Shown here: positions 1 to 8,323 of the stretch, in pieces
How positions within the stretch are numbered: the stretch's first letter is position 1
Layout: every line of letters starts with the position of its first letter
Translations under genes and position numbers: made by a program
The notes under the pieces: model-generated
Seen by the model: the letters and a program-made list of their open reading frames with translations, nothing else
Told to the model about the DNA's origin: nothing
Database searches by the model: none
NCBI RefSeq assembly: GCF_016899425.1
Contig: NZ_CP045995.1
Location: 496,001 to 560,000 of the forward strand
Length of the DNA stretch: 64,000 bases
Direction: 5' to 3'
DNA from: Burkholderia sp. MS389
GTDB taxonomy: Bacteria > Pseudomonadota > Gammaproteobacteria > Burkholderiales > Burkholderiaceae

Positions 1-136
1 CGACGACCCGGTCGATCCGCCCGTGCCCGACGGGCTGCCGCAAGGCGATCCGCCGTCGAACCCGCCGCCGATGCGGATGCCGGGCGGGCGCCGTGCGCCA
101 CGACCGGCCACGCGAACATTGAAAAGGAGGACCGTC

Positions 137-448
137 ATGGACATTCACGTGCAATCGCCAGACAAGCGCGCGATCGCTCAGGTACTGGGCCGCTATTTCG
201 AATCGCGTTCGCTCCGCTATCACATCGAGGAATTGCCGGGCGGCGTGCTGCAGATCGGCTTTCGCGCGAGCGGCCGTCCGGTCGCCGTCACCGTTTCGTT
301 CGACGATGCCGCCTACGACACCTACACGCACTGGGACGCGAGCCAGAAGCAGCTCGCGCTCGGCCGGCTCGCCGACGGCTTCTCGCGAATGATGTCGACC
401 CGCAGTCCGGCCGCGCTCGCCGGCGACTATCACGTCGAGCGTTTCTGA
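137..448 (+). CDS. hypothetical protein, 103 aa
   Basis: I do not recognise this family. The ATG at 137 is chosen because AAGGAGG lies about seven bases upstream. The product is a soluble 103-residue protein with no signal peptide or membrane segment; its middle (residues 35-60) looks like an alternating beta-strand pattern and the C-terminal third is helical. The frame stays open to the left edge of the window and would add a proline-rich stretch rich in DPP/NPPP, but nothing supports translation of that part from inside the window. No operon partner: the next gene is an outer-membrane protein about 200 bp downstream with its own start. Real gene by codon bias and RBS; function unknown. Confidence 0.75.
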   Translation: MDIHVQSPDKRAIAQVLGRYFESRSLRYHIEELPGGVLQIGFRASGRPVAVTVSFDDAAYDTYTHWDASQKQLALGRLADGFSRMMSTRSPAALAGDYHVERF

Positions 449-651
449 TTCCGCAATCGTCCGCCGGCTCGTGCCGGCTTTCGGCAAAGTGCCCGCCCAC
501 AACGGGCGCTTTGCGTCTGCGCGCGCGTCGCGTAGGATGTCCGTTAATTCAGCGCATGCTACGTTCGCGCCGCAGGCTGCCTGCCGTTGCAGCCGATGAA
601 GCGCGACGCGCTTTCCCTCAGGTTCGTTTCGTGCAACCGACGGAGACCGCC

Positions 652-1533
652 TTGACCACTGTTGCTCGCCTGTTGCTGTCCGCCGGCGTACGCCGGTTCG
701 TATCCGGCCTGTCGGCATTCGCGGCGCTCGCCGCCGCCGGCGCCCGCGACGCGTCGGCCCAGACGCCTTCGCCGCTCGGCGAATGGCAATACACGGCGGG
801 CGTACCGCTCCAGAAACTCTTCGATCCGAACATCCCCACGTGGCAGGTGAGCGTCGGCGCCGCGATGACGCTGCAGCCGCGCTACGCGGGCTCCGACCGC
901 TATCGCGTGATGGGCGGCCCGAATTTCGACATCCGCTATCGCGACCTGTTCTTCCTGTCGACGGGCGAGGGCCTCGGCGCGAACGTGCTGCGCGGGCCGA
1001 ACTGGCGCGTGAGTCTGTCGGTCGGCTATGACCTCGGGCGCCGGTCGGCCGACGATCTCGGTCACCTGAACGGTCTCGACAACATCAACGCGGCGCCCGT
1101 GATGAAGCTCGCGGCCGACTACGTGGTCTCGAAGGATTTCCCGCTCGTGCTGCGCGCGGACATCCGGCGCAGCATCGGCGGGTCGAACGGCTGGACCGGC
1201 GATTTCTCCGCGTACATGCCGATGCCCGGCAGCAACGAGCACTTCTTCTGGTTCGCGGGGCCGACCGTGACGTTCGCCGATTCCCGCTACATGAACAGCT
1301 GGTTCGGCGTGAACCAGGGCGCGGCCGCGCGCTCCGGGCTGCCGGCCTATTCGTCGGGGGCCGGGATCAAGTCGGCCGGCGTGGGCATGACGATGGTGTG
1401 GTTCGTGAACAAGCACTGGTTCGTCACGGTGGACGGCGCGCTCGAGCAGCTCGTCGGCCGCGCGGCGCGCAGCCCGATCACGCAGCAGTCGACCAACGGC
1501 GTGTTCGACATGTCGGTGAATTACCAGTTCTGA
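652..1533 (+). CDS. MipA/OmpV family outer-membrane protein
   Basis: Predicted beta-barrel of the MipA/OmpV family, about 293 aa. An N-terminal signal peptide ends near DASAQ. The mature part shows family hallmarks: an early YAGSDRYR segment ('RYxGSDxYR'), GP.FDIRYRD.FFLS, an aromatic-rich beta-strand pattern and a terminal Phe in SVNYQF, typical of outer-membrane proteins. MipA scaffolds murein enzymes in E. coli, but most family members have no defined role. Start is uncertain: TTG at 652 has GGAG seven bases upstream, an in-frame GTG at 631 has a weaker site, and the frame is open further up to a TTG at 511. No conserved neighbour suggests a partner. Monocistronic in appearance. Confidence 0.82.
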   Translation: MTTVARLLLSAGVRRFVSGLSAFAALAAAGARDASAQTPSPLGEWQYTAGVPLQKLFDPNIPTWQVSVGAAMTLQPRYAGSDRYRVMGGPNFDIRYRDLFFLSTGEGLGANVLRGPNWRVSLSVGYDLGRRSADDLGHLNGLDNINAAPVMKLAADYVVSKDFPLVLRADIRRSIGGSNGWTGDFSAYMPMPGSNEHFFWFAGPTVTFADSRYMNSWFGVNQGAAARSGLPAYSSGAGIKSAGVGMTMVWFVNKHWFVTVDGALEQLVGRAARSPITQQSTNGVFDMSVNYQF

Positions 1534-1599
1534 CCGGCCGGGCAGCGCAAGGGCGATGCCGCGTGCGGCATTGCCCGTCATATTTGATATGATTGCGAC

Positions 1600-1615
1600 C
1601 TGTACAAATGTACAG
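1600..1615. promoter_or_regulatory. LexA (SOS) box
   Basis: CTGTACAAATGTACAG is a perfect 16-bp palindrome of the form CTGT-N8-ACAG, the LexA-binding consensus of gamma- and betaproteobacteria. It sits 12 bp before the GTG start of the nuclease/helicase operon, so LexA would overlap the promoter or transcription start. The local AT-rich patch (TTTGATATGATTG just upstream) may hold the -10 element. Seen directly; regulation is inferred. Confidence 0.82.
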
Positions 1616-1627
1616 TGATCGATCCCC

Positions 1628-3322
1628 GTGACGCCTGCCTCGCCGACGCCTCCGGCGTTTTACTACCTGACCAATTTCGAACGCGCGCTGGCCTGGCTCG
1701 GCGAGCGTTACGACGACCTGTTCGACGCGCACGAGCATGCGTTCGTCCGGCAGTTCGCGACGCTGCCGCAGGCGTCGCGCGCGCTGCTCGTGCGGATGCT
1801 GATGCGCAACGGGTCCGATTTCCGCGCGACCAAGCTCGTGTACGACGAGATCGGCTGCACGCTCGACGCCGCCGCGCCGCTCGTCGCGCTCGGCTGGGTC
1901 GATCCGGCGCCGGCGCTCACGCTCGACGAGCTGTTCGCGCTGTCCACCAAGGCCGATCTGCTGCGCATCTTCCCGGCGCTCGCCGCGCATGCGGGCGAGC
2001 GCAAGGCCGACTGGCTCGACCGGCTGCGGCCCGCGCACGACGTCGCGCAACCGCTCGACGCGTGGTGCGCGCAGCCCGGCGATCGGGTGTTACGGGTGAC
2101 GGTCGGCGCGCTGTGCGACCGGCTGCGGCTGATGTTCTTCGGCAATCTGCATCAGGACTGGAGCGAATTCGTGCTCGCCGATCTCGGCGTGTTCCAGTAC
2201 GAAAGCGTGCCGATCGCGCCGTCGTCGCGCGCGTTCCAGCAGCGCGGCGACGTCGACGCGTATCTCGCGCTGCAGATGTGCCGCGACGCGCTCGATGCGT
2301 GGCCCGACGATCTGCCGTTCGACGACCTGATCCGCGCGCTGGATGCAGTCGACTGCGCGCAACCGTGGCTCGCGACGCGCCGCGCGAAGTTGCTGTTCGC
2401 GCTCGGCCAGGCATGCGAACGCCGTGCCGACTGGTGCGCCGCACTCGACGCATACGCGCGCAGCGCGTGGCCCGGCAGTCGCCACCGGCGAATCCGCGTG
2501 CTCGAACGCTGCGGGCGCGACGACGACGCGCTCGCGCTGGCGCTCGACGCCCGCGGCGGCTTCGAGAGCGACGAGGAGCGTCAGCGCGTCGAACGCATGC
2601 TGCCGCGCCTGCAGCGCCGTGCCGGCCGGCGCGTCGAACGCGCGACCGCTGCCGCGGACGTGCCGCGCGAGACGCTCGTGCTTGCGCGTCCCGACGCGTC
2701 CATCAGCGTCGAATTCGCGGTGCGCGACCATCTGGCGCAGCCGGCTTCGCCGGTCCACTACGTCGAAAACACGCTGATCAATTCGCTGTTCGGGCTGCTG
2801 TGCTGGGAGCCCGTGTTCGCGGCCGTGCCCGGCGCATTCTTTCACCCGTTCCAGCGCGGCCCGGCCGACTTGCACGCACCCGATTTCGCCGTGCGCCGCG
2901 CGGCGGCCTTCGACGCCTGCTTCGCGCAGCTCGATTCGGGCGCGTACCGCGACACGATCCGCCGGCATTTCGCGACGAAGGCCGGGCTGCAGTCGCCGTT
3001 CGTGTTCTGGGGCGTGCTGACCGACGCGCTGCTCGACGAAGCGCTCGCCTGCCTGCCGCCCGAGCACCTGCGGCTGTGGTTCACGCGCCTGCTCGCGGAT
3101 ATCCGCAGCAACCGGTCCGGCTTGCCCGATCTCGTCCGCTTCTGGCCCGACGAGCGCCGCTACGAGCTGATCGAGGTGAAGGGCCCCGGCGACCGGCTGC
3201 AGGACAACCAGACGCGCTGGCTCGCGTACTGCCTCGCCCACCGGATGCCGGTGCGCGTCGTCGACGTCGAATGGGCCGGCGACGACGTCGCGCACGCCGA
3301 GGCGGCGGGGTTGTCCGCATGA
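1628..3322 (+). CDS. FAN1-like VRR-NUC structure-specific nuclease
   Basis: A 564-aa protein ending in a VRR-NUC domain, the PD-(D/E)XK-type nuclease fold of FAN1. Catalytic residues are visible near the C-terminus: D501 in GLPD, then E516-V-K518 in ELIEVKGPGD, with Q528 of DNQTRW following. The long helical N-terminal part matches the size of bacterial FAN1 (about 560 aa in Pseudomonas), which cuts 5' flaps and acts in interstrand crosslink repair. GTG 1628 is used; it lies just after the LexA box. The stop codon overlaps the helicase start by four bases (ATGA), so the two are translationally coupled. Expected to act on branched DNA in the cytoplasm, induced by DNA damage. Family assignment is firm; the exact substrate is inferred. 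Confidence 0.88.
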   Translation: MTPASPTPPAFYYLTNFERALAWLGERYDDLFDAHEHAFVRQFATLPQASRALLVRMLMRNGSDFRATKLVYDEIGCTLDAAAPLVALGWVDPAPALTLDELFALSTKADLLRIFPALAAHAGERKADWLDRLRPAHDVAQPLDAWCAQPGDRVLRVTVGALCDRLRLMFFGNLHQDWSEFVLADLGVFQYESVPIAPSSRAFQQRGDVDAYLALQMCRDALDAWPDDLPFDDLIRALDAVDCAQPWLATRRAKLLFALGQACERRADWCAALDAYARSAWPGSRHRRIRVLERCGRDDDALALALDARGGFESDEERQRVERMLPRLQRRAGRRVERATAAADVPRETLVLARPDASISVEFAVRDHLAQPASPVHYVENTLINSLFGLLCWEPVFAAVPGAFFHPFQRGPADLHAPDFAVRRAAAFDACFAQLDSGAYRDTIRRHFATKAGLQSPFVFWGVLTDALLDEALACLPPEHLRLWFTRLLADIRSNRSGLPDLVRFWPDERRYELIEVKGPGDRLQDNQTRWLAYCLAHRMPVRVVDVEWAGDDVAHAEAAGLSA

Positions 3323-5619
3323 GCTACGTGGTCGCGGTGCGGGCGATGTGCGAGTTCACCGCGCGGCGCGGCGATCTCGACCTGCGCTTCACGCCCGCGC
3401 CGACCGCGCTCGAAGGCATCGCCGGCCACGGCGCGGTCACGTCGAAGCGCGGCGCGCGCTACGAAACCGAGATCGCGCTGACGGGCACGTGGGGCACGCT
3501 CACCGTGCGCGGCCGCGCCGACGGCTACGATCCGGTGGCGAACCGGCTCGAGGAAATCAAGACCTATCGCGGCAGCCTCGACGCGATGCCGGCCAACCAT
3601 CGCGCGCTGCACTGGGCGCAGGCGAAGGTCTATGCGCACCTGATGTGCGACGCGCGCGACCTCGAGGCAATCGACGTCGCGCTCGTGTATTTCGACATCG
3701 TGTCCGAGCGCGAGACGGTGCTGACGGAAACGCTGGATGCCGCCACGCTCGCGACGTTCTTCGCCGAGCAGTGCGCGTGCTTCGTCGGCTGGGCCGAACG
3801 CGAGACGGCCCACCGCGCCGCGCGCGATGCGGCGCTGCGCGCGCTCGCGTTCCCGCACGGGCAGTTCCGCAGCGGCCAGCGCGAGCTGGCGGTGGCCGTC
3901 TATCGCGCGGCGCGCAACGAACACTGCCTGATGGCGCAGGCGCCGACCGGCATCGGCAAGACGCTCGGCACCGTGTTCCCGCTGCTGAAGGCATGCGGCG
4001 AGGGCGAGCTCGACCATGTATTTTTCCTGACCGCGAAAACGCCCGGCCGCGCGCTCGCGCTCGAAGCGGCGACGACGCTCGGCGCCGGCACGCCCGCGCT
4101 GCCGTTGCGCGTGCTGGAACTCGTCGCGCGCGACAAGGCGTGCGAGCATCCGGACCTCGCGTGCCACGGCGAATCGTGCCCGCTCGCGAAAGGCTTCTAC
4201 GACCGGCTGCCGGCCGCGCGCGACGCGGCGATCGAGGCCGGGCTGCTCGATCGCGATACCGTGCGCGCCGCCGCGCTCGCGCACGACGTCTGTCCGTACT
4301 ACCTGGCGCAGGAACTCGCGCGCTGGTCGGACATGATGATCGGCGACTACAACTACTACTACGACGGCAGCGCGATGCTGCACACGCTCGCGCAGCAGAA
4401 CCAGTGGCGCGTCGGCGTGCTCGTCGACGAAGCGCACAACCTGCTCGACCGCGCCCGCAAGATGTACAGCGCGTCGCTCGATCCGTTCGCGTTCGCGGCC
4501 GCGCGCGAAGCCGCGCCGGCCGCGTTGCGCAAGGCATTCGACCGGCTCGCCCGCGCGTGGGGCACGCTCAATCGCGCGCAGGCCGAGCGCTATGCGGCTT
4601 ATCCCGACGTGCCGGGCCCGATCGTGTCGGCCGTGCAGAACCTCGTCGCGGCGATCGGCGAACACCTGACCGACGCGCCGCGCGCGAACGGCGACGCGCT
4701 GCTGCGTTTTCATTTCGAGGCGATCCAGTTCGGCGTGCTGGCCGAGGCGTTCGACAGCGCGTCGATCTTCGACGCGACGCTGCAGGGCGAACCGATGCCG
4801 CGGCAGCCGGCGCTCGACGGCGTCGCGACGGCCGGCCGTCGGCGCCGCGTCCAGTCGACGCTGTGCGTGCGCAACGTGATCCCTGCCGGTTTCCTCGCGC
4901 CGCGCTACGAAGCCGCGCGTGCGACCGTGCTGTTCTCGGGCACGCTGAGCCCGTTCCATTTCTATCGCGACACGCTGGGGTTGCCCGGCGATACGGGCTG
5001 GCTCGACGTCGACGGGCCGTTCCGCGCCGAGCAGCTGACGGTGCGCGTCGCGAGCCACGTGTCGACGCGCTGGCGCGACCGCGATCGTTCGCTCGAACCG
5101 ATCGCCGACCTGATCGCCGCCCAATACGCGGCACGGCCCGGCAACTATCTCGGCTTCCTGAGCAGCTTCGACTACCTCGGGCGCGTGGTCGCGCTGATGC
5201 AGACGCGCCATCCGGACGTCCCCGTGTGGGCGCAGGCGCCCGGCATGGCCGAAAGCGAGCGCGACGCGTTTCTCGCGCGCTTCGACGCGGGCGGACGCGG
5301 CGTCGGCTTCGCGGTGCTGGGCGGGGCGTTCTCGGAAGGCGTCGACCTGGTCGGCGAGCGGCTGATCGGCGCGTTCATCGCGACGCTCGGGCTGCCGCAG
5401 GTCAACGACATCAACGAGCAGATGCGGCGCGCGATGGACGCGCGCTTCGGCAACGGTTACGACTACATGTACCTGTATCCGGGGCTGCAGAAGGTCGTGC
5501 AGGCGGCCGGGCGCGTGATCCGCACCGAGCAAGACGAGGGCGTCGTGCATCTGATCGACGACCGTTACCGACGGCGCGAAGTGCGCAACCTGCTGCCGCG
5601 GTGGTGGCGGATCGGGTGA
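3319..5619 (+). CDS. DinG/XPD-like Fe-S helicase with N-terminal PD-(D/E)XK nuclease domain
   Basis: A 766-aa superfamily 2 helicase. Residues about 60-110 carry RecB/Cas4-type nuclease motifs: D68 in RADGYD, E79-I-K81 in LEEIKT, and Q101-xxx-Y105. The helicase core has Walker A at 208-215 (APTGIGKT), four cysteines C275, C282, C287 and C325 spaced as in the XPD/DinG 4Fe-4S cluster, DEAH at 370-373, an 'LFSGTLSPF' motif and a C-terminal QAAGRVIR (motif VI). Members unwind DNA 5' to 3'. The start ATG overlaps the nuclease stop by four bases; a LexA box lies before the pair. A nuclease-helicase beside FAN1 suggests processing of crosslinks or stalled forks. Whether the nuclease motifs are active is not shown. 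Confidence 0.87.
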   Translation: MSYVVAVRAMCEFTARRGDLDLRFTPAPTALEGIAGHGAVTSKRGARYETEIALTGTWGTLTVRGRADGYDPVANRLEEIKTYRGSLDAMPANHRALHWAQAKVYAHLMCDARDLEAIDVALVYFDIVSERETVLTETLDAATLATFFAEQCACFVGWAERETAHRAARDAALRALAFPHGQFRSGQRELAVAVYRAARNEHCLMAQAPTGIGKTLGTVFPLLKACGEGELDHVFFLTAKTPGRALALEAATTLGAGTPALPLRVLELVARDKACEHPDLACHGESCPLAKGFYDRLPAARDAAIEAGLLDRDTVRAAALAHDVCPYYLAQELARWSDMMIGDYNYYYDGSAMLHTLAQQNQWRVGVLVDEAHNLLDRARKMYSASLDPFAFAAAREAAPAALRKAFDRLARAWGTLNRAQAERYAAYPDVPGPIVSAVQNLVAAIGEHLTDAPRANGDALLRFHFEAIQFGVLAEAFDSASIFDATLQGEPMPRQPALDGVATAGRRRRVQSTLCVRNVIPAGFLAPRYEAARATVLFSGTLSPFHFYRDTLGLPGDTGWLDVDGPFRAEQLTVRVASHVSTRWRDRDRSLEPIADLIAAQYAARPGNYLGFLSSFDYLGRVVALMQTRHPDVPVWAQAPGMAESERDAFLARFDAGGRGVGFAVLGGAFSEGVDLVGERLIGAFIATLGLPQVNDINEQMRRAMDARFGNGYDYMYLYPGLQKVVQAAGRVIRTEQDEGVVHLIDDRYRRREVRNLLPRWWRIG

Positions 5620-5634
5620 CGGCGGCGTCGGTCG

Positions 5635-6408
5635 CTACAGCACGTTGAGCATCGCGAGCGCGGCTTCCTGCAGATGCGGCAGCACACGTCGCACGGCCGC
5701 GTCGGTTGTCTCCGCGCCGATCGGCATGTTCGTGCTCAGCGCGGCGACGACTTCGCCGTGACGGTTTTTCAGCGGCACCGCGATCCCGCGAACGCCGACC
5801 TGCAGTTGCTGCTCGATCGCCGCGTAGCCGGCATCGCGCGCATGGTCGACCTGTTCGAGCAGCCGCGCCTTGTTGGTGATCGTGTGCGGCGTGAACGGCG
5901 GCAGCTCGGTCTCGTCGAGCCACGCGCGCACGGCTTCGCGATCGGGATGATGGGCGAGCAGCACGACGCCGGGCGACGTCAGCGGCGCCGGCACGCGCGC
6001 GCCGAGCACGAAACCCGTCGTCATCACGCGCGACACGCCGTTGCGGGCGATGAACACGAGTTCCCAGCCGTCGAGCACGCTGACGTACGCCGATTCGTTC
6101 AGCGACGCGCTCAGTTGCTGCAGATAAGGCTGGACCGTGCGCGGCAGCCGCGCCGAATCGAAGTACGACCAGCCGACCCGCAGCACGCGCGGCGTGAGGC
6201 CGTACAGCTTGCCGTCGGTGTACACGTAGCCGAGCGATTCGAGCGTCAACAGGTAGCGCCGCGCGGCCGTGCGCGTGAGGCCCGTGCGTGCTGCGGCCTG
6301 CGTGGGCGTCATGCGCGCGTGCTGGCTGTCGAAAGCCTCCAGGATCATCAGGCCTTTTTCGAGGCCGGCAATCCAGTCGCGTCGGTCGAGTTCGGGCTTT
6401 TTCGTCAT
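5635..6408 (-). CDS. IclR family regulator, PcaR/PobR-like
   Basis: A 257-aa IclR-type regulator. The N-terminal winged helix (about residues 12-70, including TPTQAAARTGLTRTAARRYLL) is followed by the effector domain (about 75-255) with the signature VMTTGFVLGARVPA and GYAAIEQQLQVGVRGIAVPL. It resembles the PcaR/PcaU/PobR subgroup that senses aromatic acids or beta-ketoadipate intermediates. The start used is ATG 6408; a GTG immediately before it is the alternative. It is convergent with the helicase and shares a strand with the second murA and the MHS transporter. A GCGATTATCG motif lies 40 bp upstream and recurs before hpd, suggesting autoregulation plus control of tyrosine/aromatic catabolism. 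The effector is unknown. Confidence 0.88.
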   Translation of the reverse strand: MTKKPELDRRDWIAGLEKGLMILEAFDSQHARMTPTQAAARTGLTRTAARRYLLTLESLGYVYTDGKLYGLTPRVLRVGWSYFDSARLPRTVQPYLQQLSASLNESAYVSVLDGWELVFIARNGVSRVMTTGFVLGARVPAPLTSPGVVLLAHHPDREAVRAWLDETELPPFTPHTITNKARLLEQVDHARDAGYAAIEQQLQVGVRGIAVPLKNRHGEVVAALSTNMPIGAETTDAAVRRVLPHLQEAALAMLNVL

Positions 6409-6448
6409 CACGAATGGGCTATGGCGCGCGATGTTCGCGCAGGAGTGG

Positions 6449-6459
6449 GCGATTATCGC
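6449..6459. promoter_or_regulatory. candidate IclR operator upstream of the regulator gene
   Basis: GCGATTATCGC is an 11-bp palindrome (one-base centre) 40 bp before the regulator's ATG. The same 10-mer GCGATTATCG occurs twice in the hpd/MHS-transporter gap near 9763 and 9784. Shared sequence between the regulator's own promoter and the likely target promoters makes this a candidate binding site. Confidence 0.5.
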
Positions 6460-6790
6460 GCGACTGGTGGGGGAACGGGAGATCGGTTGATCCGCGATCC
6501 TTGCCCGCCGGATAGGGGCTCACGTTTCGGCAATTGGACAGGTCTGAATCTGGTTTTCCGCGAGCGGGAAAAAGCCGACGGGTCGCGGAAGTAGACGTTC
6601 CGACGATGCATCGCCAGTCTGGCGCAGACTGCGGGAAGAAGCGTGAAGCAGCACGCAGTGTGCTGACGTGAATAGATGGCGGCCGATGGCAGAGCGCTGC
6701 GCGGCCGCGCATGGAAGCGACCGATACGGCATGAAAAGCGCGAGAACCGGATGCGACGCGACCGTTACGCGCGCCGCATCCGTCATGACT
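6460..6790. other. intergenic region between the IclR gene and murA
   Basis: No gene is supported here. Two perfect inverted repeats are visible: CAGTCTG-GCG-CAGACTG at 6615-6631 and CAGCAC-N5-GTGCTG at 6649-6665. The second lies about 125 bp past the murA stop and could be a transcript end, although no T-run follows. Either could also be an operator. Confidence 0.4.
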
Positions 6791-8092
6791 TTACTCGCTA
6801 CTCGTCCACTCGACGTTCGCGCCCACCGAACGCAGGTTTTCGACGAAATGCGGATGCGCGCGGCGAATCGGCAGCGCGTTCATGATTTCCGAACGGCCTT
6901 CGATGCTCGCGGCCACCATCAGCAGCGCGATCGCGACGCGAATGATGTACGGGCTCTCGACGCGCGCCGGCGTCAGTGGCAGCCCGCCGAACGTGATCAG
7001 CCGGTGCGGATCGGACAGCAGCACGTGCGCGCCGAACTTCGACAGTTCGCCGGACCAGCCGAGCGCGCCGTCGTAGACCTTGTTCCAGAACATCGCGCTG
7101 CCTTCCGCACGCACGCCGAGCGCGATGAAGATCGGCAGCAGGTCGACCGGCAGGTACGGCCACGGCGCGGCCTCGACCTTGGTCAGGATGTTCTGCGTGA
7201 ACGGCCGGCGCACGCGCAGCGGGCCGTCGCGCTCCGCGCGCGACCAGCCGTCGCGGTGCGTGACGGTGACGCCGAATTTCGCGAACGTGCGGTCGATCAG
7301 CGGGAAATGCTCGGGCGACGAATTGCGCACCGTGATGTCGCCGCCGGTGATCGCGCCGAGCGCGAGGAACGTCGCGATTTCATGGAAGTCCTCGGCGAAG
7401 CGGAACTCGCCGCCGCCGAGCTTGCCGCCGCCCGTCACGCAAAGCCGCGACGTGCCGATGCCCTCGATCGCGACGCCGATCATCGCGAGGAACTGGCTGA
7501 ACTCCTGCACGTGCGGCTCGGAGGCCGCGTTCATCAGCGTCGACGTGCCGTTCGCGGCCGTCGCGCACAGCGCGAAGTTCTCGGTGGTCGTCACTGACGC
7601 GTAGTCGAGCCAGTGATCGTTGGCCGTCAGCGGGCCGTCGGTACGAACGATCAGCGAATCGGGCGTGCGTTCGATGTGCGCGCCGAAACGTTCGAACACC
7701 TCGACGTGCGGATCGATCTCGCGCACGCCGAGCGTGCAGCCTTTCACGTCGTTCTCGAGGCGCGCGACACCGAAGCGCGCGAGCAGCGGCGGAATCAGCA
7801 TGATCGACGAACGCATCGCCTCGGGCAGCCGATGGACGGCCGGATCGAACGTCGTGTTGCGATGGTGAAGCTCGAGCAGACCCGTCGTGAAATCGACCGA
7901 CACGTCGCTGCCGAGCGTGCGGAAGATATCGAGAATCTTGCGCACGTCGGTGATGTCCGGCACGCCGACGAGACGCAGCGGCTGATCGGTCAACAGGGTG
8001 GCGCACAGAATCGGCAGGACGGCGTTCTTGTTCGCGGACGGCTTGATGTCCCCGCGCAGCGGAGTGCCGCCGTGGACGATGAGATTCGACAT
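6791..8092 (-). CDS. UDP-N-acetylglucosamine 1-carboxyvinyltransferase (second MurA-type)
   Basis: A 433-aa enolpyruvyl transferase of the MurA family, which adds enolpyruvate from PEP to UDP-GlcNAc as the first committed step of peptidoglycan synthesis. Key residues remain: K22-N23 in SANKNAVLP, R94 in AMRSSIMLIPP, the catalytic and fosfomycin-target Cys at 119 (KGCTLGVREID), and the Asp of PYLPVDLLP. The usual motif around IYHIDRGYE reads ALPIRRAHPHF, so the UDP-sugar end has diverged. ATG 8092 aligns with the family N-terminus. It sits among catabolic genes rather than the usual cell-wall or hisG neighbourhood, so I infer a paralogue to a primary murA elsewhere. A hairpin at 8285-8310 separates it from the transporter. 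Confidence 0.87.
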   Translation of the reverse strand: MSNLIVHGGTPLRGDIKPSANKNAVLPILCATLLTDQPLRLVGVPDITDVRKILDIFRTLGSDVSVDFTTGLLELHHRNTTFDPAVHRLPEAMRSSIMLIPPLLARFGVARLENDVKGCTLGVREIDPHVEVFERFGAHIERTPDSLIVRTDGPLTANDHWLDYASVTTTENFALCATAANGTSTLMNAASEPHVQEFSQFLAMIGVAIEGIGTSRLCVTGGGKLGGGEFRFAEDFHEIATFLALGAITGGDITVRNSSPEHFPLIDRTFAKFGVTVTHRDGWSRAERDGPLRVRRPFTQNILTKVEAAPWPYLPVDLLPIFIALGVRAEGSAMFWNKVYDGALGWSGELSKFGAHVLLSDPHRLITFGGLPLTPARVESPYIIRVAIALLMVAASIEGRSEIMNALPIRRAHPHFVENLRSVGANVEWTSSE

Positions 8093-8284
8093 GATATGGG
8101 GGCGTATCGGTGACTGACGTAGGCCCATATGATGCCATTGGTCGGCACGCGGCGTGGAATGTTCGGAGGGGGAAAAGGGGAATCGGCGCGCGTAACTGAC
8201 AGTGTTTGACGTCGCGCCCGCGATGTAGCAGGTCGAATTGCAGCACGTCGAATGTCGGCCGGCATGGTCGCATGACCGGCCGCG

Positions 8285-8310
8285 TGGCCGACCGTGAATC
8301 GGGTCGGCCA
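8285..8310 (-). terminator. hairpin downstream of the MHS transporter
   Basis: A perfect 9-bp stem (TGGCCGACC / GGTCGGCCA) with an 8-nt loop begins 14 bp past the transporter stop. There is no T-run after it on the minus strand, so it is a terminator-like or attenuating hairpin rather than a textbook intrinsic terminator. Confidence 0.45.
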
Positions 8311-8323
8311 TCCGGTTAGGCGA

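Noticed and set aside
1..136. Proline-rich open frame running into the first gene from the left edge
   Set aside because: The 137 ATG has a strong AAGGAGG site, and the proline-rich part has no start with support inside the window. It may be an old upstream gene end, but no stop separates it from the real gene, so I did not call it.
559..1581. Long open frame opposite the MipA/OmpV gene
   Set aside because: It mirrors the plus-strand gene and its translation is Arg/Ala/His-rich with no domain. GC-rich DNA gives such shadow frames; the same applies to the long minus-strand frames opposite the helicase, the molybdopterin subunits, the TonB receptor and ftsH.
3160..5550. 796-codon open frame on the minus strand opposite the helicase
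   Set aside because: The helicase has clear motifs along its length; the opposite translation is low-complexity and lacks any recognisable domain or RBS.
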